NCBI GenBank assembly: GCA_905215855.1
Contig: CAJMRT010000008.1
Span: forward strand, 1-62,751
From: an uncultured bacterium
Lineage (GTDB): Bacteria; Bacillota; Clostridia; Oscillospirales; Acutalibacteraceae
Length of the DNA stretch: 62,751 bases
Reading direction: 5' to 3'
Every line of letters starts with the position of its first letter. The first letter of the stretch is position 1. The translations under genes and the position numbers were made by a program. Positions 60,502-62,751 of the stretch are shown one piece after another. The notes below the pieces were generated by a model, which was given only the letters and a program-made list of their open reading frames with translations, was not told where the DNA came from and did no database searches.

Positions 60502-61893
60502 ATGTTCACCGAAAATTTCGACACCAACCTAAAAATAATAAAAAACGCTCTGCGAAGCGAAAAAAGTTTCGACCTCATAGAGCGTAACCTCATCCTCAAC
60601 GAACATCGGGCGGTGTTCTTTTTTGTTGACGGATTTCTCAAAGATGACATTGCCGAAAAAATTCTTGAATTTTTCTATAAAAACCTAAAAGACGAAAATT
60701 TCAAATCGGCTGAATATTTTTCACAAAGCAGCGTGCCGTATGTTGAAGTTGAAACCTCGTCCGACATCAAGAAAATCTGCACAGACATTTTAAGCGGAAT
60801 ATCCGCCCTACTTGTCGAGGGATTTTCGAAAGTAATTCTGCTCGACACCCGAACATACCCACAGCGTGAAACAGGCGAACCCGACAACGATAAAGTCCTG
60901 CGTGGCAGTCACGACGGTTTTGTTGAAACACTTGTCTTGAACACCGCCCTCATTCGCCGCAGAATCCGTGACACCGACCTCACCGTCAAAGCGTACCAGA
61001 TAGGTACGCAGTCGCAAACCGACATTGCCGTGATGTATATAGATACCAAAGTTGACCAAAAATTCCTCAAAACGCTTGAAAAACGGCTGTCCGAAATCAA
61101 TGTTCCGTCACTCACAATGAATCAGCAAAGTCTGATTGAAACACTTTACAAGCACCGCTGGTACAATCCGTTTCCGAAAGTCAAGCATACAGAGCGACCC
61201 GACACCGCCGCATCTTCCGTTCTGAAAGGCAACATAGTAATCCTTGTTGATAACTCGCCCTCGGCACTCATTCTGCCGACTTCAATTTTCGATGTTCTCG
61301 AAGAAGCGGACGACTACTATTTTTCGCCCGTAGTCGGAACATATTTGCGGCTCTCACGCTATTTCATCACTCTGCTGTCCGTATTCATCACACCGTTGTG
61401 GTTGCTTGCACTCCAAAATCCCGACAGCTGTCCGCAAATTTTCCGCTTTGTACTTTTGAGCGAACCACAGAACATACCCATATTTTGGCAACTGATTTTA
61501 ATGGAAGTGGGCATAGACGGACTTCGCCTTGCCGCACTCAACACCCCAAACTCACTCACAACACCGCTGAGCATAATCGGTGCAATCGCCCTGAGCGAAT
61601 TTGCCGTAAATTCGGGTTGGGTGAGTATGGAAGCAATCCTCTATATGGCACTCGTCACGGTCGCAAACTATACCCAGCCGAACTACGAACTCGGCTACAG
61701 CCTAAAATTCTGCCGTATTCTGCTTTTAACACTGACCTATATCTTCAATATCTGGGGTTTTATAGCTGCATTCATAATTAACCTGCTTTTTCTCGCCCTA
61801 AACCGCACCCTCTCCGGCAAAAGCTACCTGTACCCACTCATTCCGTTCAACGGCAAGGCTCTTCTCCACCGCCTTTTCAGAATTCGACAGTAA
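60502..61893 (+). CDS. Spore germination protein, GerA/SpoVAF family
   Basis: A 463-residue protein. The soluble N-terminal domain (about residues 1-230) has GEPDNDKVLRGSHDGFVETL followed by NTALIRRRIRDT, the most conserved segment of GerA A-subunits. The C-terminal half has about five membrane helices (residues 275-445). The DKVLRG form resembles SpoVAF more than nutrient receptors. It would sit in the spore inner membrane and respond to or modulate germinants. AAGGAG precedes the ATG. No B or C subunit genes are adjacent, so it may act alone or with partners elsewhere. Confidence 0.88.
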   Translation: MFTENFDTNLKIIKNALRSEKSFDLIERNLILNEHRAVFFFVDGFLKDDIAEKILEFFYKNLKDENFKSAEYFSQSSVPYVEVETSSDIKKICTDILSGISALLVEGFSKVILLDTRTYPQRETGEPDNDKVLRGSHDGFVETLVLNTALIRRRIRDTDLTVKAYQIGTQSQTDIAVMYIDTKVDQKFLKTLEKRLSEINVPSLTMNQQSLIETLYKHRWYNPFPKVKHTERPDTAASSVLKGNIVILVDNSPSALILPTSIFDVLEEADDYYFSPVVGTYLRLSRYFITLLSVFITPLWLLALQNPDSCPQIFRFVLLSEPQNIPIFWQLILMEVGIDGLRLAALNTPNSLTTPLSIIGAIALSEFAVNSGWVSMEAILYMALVTVANYTQPNYELGYSLKFCRILLLTLTYIFNIWGFIAAFIINLLFLALNRTLSGKSYLYPLIPFNGKALLHRLFRIRQ

Positions 61894-61912
61894 AATTTAC
61901 CATAAACAACAA

Positions 61913-61947
61913 AAAGCCGTGCGTACTTTTTCTGTACACACGGCTTT
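61913..61947 (-). terminator. Terminator of the thioredoxin operon
   Basis: AAAGCCGTGCGTAC (61913-61926) pairs with GTACACACGGCTTT (61934-61947) with one mismatch. The minus strand continues TTGTTGTTT. Confidence 0.7.
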
Positions 61948-61963
61948 GAATTATGCGGGATAT

Positions 61964-62272
61964 TTACTTGAGCATTTTAAGAATTTCGTCTTTTTCACGA
62001 TAGCCTACGGCTCTATTGACGAGCTGACCGTCCTTAAACACCATAAGTGTCGGGATGCTCGACACATTATACTGCATTGTAAGGTCGGGTTCTTCATCAA
62101 CATTAACCTTGCCGACAAGAATTTTGCCGTCATATTCGTCAGCGATTTCTTTCACAATCGGTGCAATCATCTTGCACGGACCGCACCATGTTGCCCAAAA
62201 GTCTACAAGCACGGGAATATCCGATTGCAAAACCTCCTGTTCAAAAGTTTCTTTGTAAAGCTCTATTTCCAT
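61964..62272 (-). CDS. trxA: Thioredoxin
   Basis: A 102-residue protein of standard length. The active site is WCGPCK (Cys30 and Cys33), with VDFWATWC before it and the cis-Pro in SSIPTLMVF. It reduces protein disulfides in the cytoplasm. CAGGAGG precedes the ATG. It lies 23 bases after the ferredoxin-thioredoxin-reductase-like gene in the same operon, which suggests reduction by ferredoxin rather than NADPH. Confidence 0.96.
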   Translation of the reverse strand: MEIELYKETFEQEVLQSDIPVLVDFWATWCGPCKMIAPIVKEIADEYDGKILVGKVNVDEEPDLTMQYNVSSIPTLMVFKDGQLVNRAVGYREKDEILKMLK

Positions 62273-62295
62273 AACAATCCTCCTGTTCGGTTATT

Positions 62296-62496
62296 TTAAT
62301 CTTTGGATTTGTAGTAAAGCATACAATGACAAAAGCCCTCAAAATCAGGATCGGCAATTTGCTCCTTGAATTCCTTGCACATACACTTGTATTCCTCTGT
62401 ACGCTGAATTCTGCACGGGCAGTAGCCGCCTGTCCTCTTTAAGCCCTCTTTAACTGTTTTTACTACTTCTTTGTCGGGATTAAGTGTTATTTTCAT
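62296..62496 (-). CDS. Ferredoxin-thioredoxin reductase catalytic-chain-like protein
   Basis: About 66 residues from the ATG at 62496, after GGGGTGA. Six cysteines are arranged as three CxC pairs: CPC (26, 28), CMC (38, 40) and CHC (56, 58). This is the set used in ferredoxin-thioredoxin reductase for a [4Fe-4S] cluster plus a redox-active disulfide. The spacing (9 and 15 residues between pairs) differs from the plant/cyanobacterial 16 and 8, and the protein is only about half the plant length. The ending CHCMLYY is strikingly like the plant enzyme. No variable-chain gene is present. Function is inferred from the motif and the thioredoxin partner. Confidence 0.75.
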   Translation of the reverse strand: MKITLNPDKEVVKTVKEGLKRTGGYCPCRIQRTEEYKCMCKEFKEQIADPDFEGFCHCMLYYKSKD

Positions 62497-62550
62497 CTGC
62501 TCACCCCACAATTTATATGGCATCCGCCGTCAATCTCTTCCCTTGCCTAT

Positions 62551-62579
62551 ACTATATATCGCAACTCTAAAATTGTCAA
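62551..62579 (-). promoter_or_regulatory. Sigma-A promoter of the FTR-thioredoxin operon
   Basis: On the minus strand TTGACA (62579-62574), 17 bases, TATAGT (62556-62551). Confidence 0.7.
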
Positions 62580-62584
62580 GCATG

Positions 62585-62751
62585 GCGAGTGCCTCGCTCT
62601 CTGTTCGTGTAGACAGTTTGATATAATCAAAACTATGGCTCCCGAGATTTGCTTTGTGCTAATATTGCCCTATGCATGCGAGTGCCTCGCACCCTATTCG
62701 TGTAGACAGTTTGATATAATCAAAACTATGGCTCCCGAGATTTGCTTTGTG
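62585..62751. repeat. 93-bp tandem repeat, cut by the window edge
   Basis: GCGAGTGCCTCGC at 62585 recurs at 62678. The following GTGTAGACAGTTTGATATAA and GGCTCCCGAGATTTGCTTTG are identical in both copies, giving a 93-bp period with changes only near the start of the unit. The second copy runs off the window. Its GTTCGTGTAGACAGT core also resembles part of the composite repeats near 5.4 and 13.2 kb. Confidence 0.8.

Noticed and set aside
62585..62751. CRISPR array
   Set aside because: The repeated unit is almost entirely conserved over 93 bp. There are no short repeats alternating with unique spacers and no cas genes.

Overview
The window looks like a chromosomal segment of a low-GC, endospore-forming anaerobic Firmicute, most likely in the Oscillospiraceae/Ruminococcaceae and possibly near Ruminococcus bromii. 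The evidence is sporulation and germination genes (spoIIE, gpr, spoIIP, a GerA/SpoVAF-type protein), a fermentative set (adhE, ackA, pyruvate phosphate dikinase), and a secreted papain-like peptidase ending in a type I dockerin, which is typical of cellulosome- or amylosome-forming ruminococci. The genus call is inference.

Layout. 1-5.2 kb: a cut-off lipoprotein, small XRE regulators, spoIIE, ruvX and a 58-residue membrane peptide. 5.4-13 kb: rpoB-rpoC on the minus strand, with its own consensus promoter and no ribosomal protein genes upstream. 13.5-15.3 kb: a zinc-ribbon membrane protein and lipoprotein operon opposed to an XRE gene across a shared operator. 15.5-22.6 kb: a rhodanese-TtcA fusion, a PP2C phosphatase, the dockerin peptidase, a multi-hairpin element and gpr-spoIIP. 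22.6-31 kb: adhE, a leucine-rich-repeat lipoprotein, tmcAL, ackA, small membrane proteins, an AEC transporter and a candidate small RNA. 31.6-43.4 kb: a MutS-like ATPase, a PrsA-like foldase, mfd, pth, prs and a GlmU-like enzyme lacking its acetyltransferase half. 43.7-49.3 kb: highly expressed ppdK, then a TetR-controlled ABC transporter.

49.4-60 kb is the most unusual part: a tightly overlapping, apparently intact minus-strand operon of phage structural genes. It has both terminase subunits, portal, protease, decoration protein, HK97-type capsid, connector proteins, and a PBSX/P2-like baseplate set (LysM protein, hub, spike, gp25-like wedge, J, I). No sheath, tape measure, tail fibre, integrase, repressor, replication or lysis gene is present. 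A 49-residue charged peptide sits where the tape measure normally would be. This could be a domesticated DNA-packaging particle or gene-transfer-agent-like system with a minimal tail, or a reduced prophage. The window ends with the GerA/SpoVAF-type gene, an operon pairing thioredoxin with a ferredoxin-thioredoxin-reductase-like protein, and a 93-bp tandem repeat.

The gaps between genes hold a family of composite noncoding repeats. A fixed module (core ACAATTACAAT..TACGCTCGGG) is joined to interchangeable palindromic modules bounded by GTAGGGG/CCCCTAC-type ends. Transcription units are mostly closed by strong hairpin terminators, and several sigma-A promoters with 17-bp spacers can be read directly.
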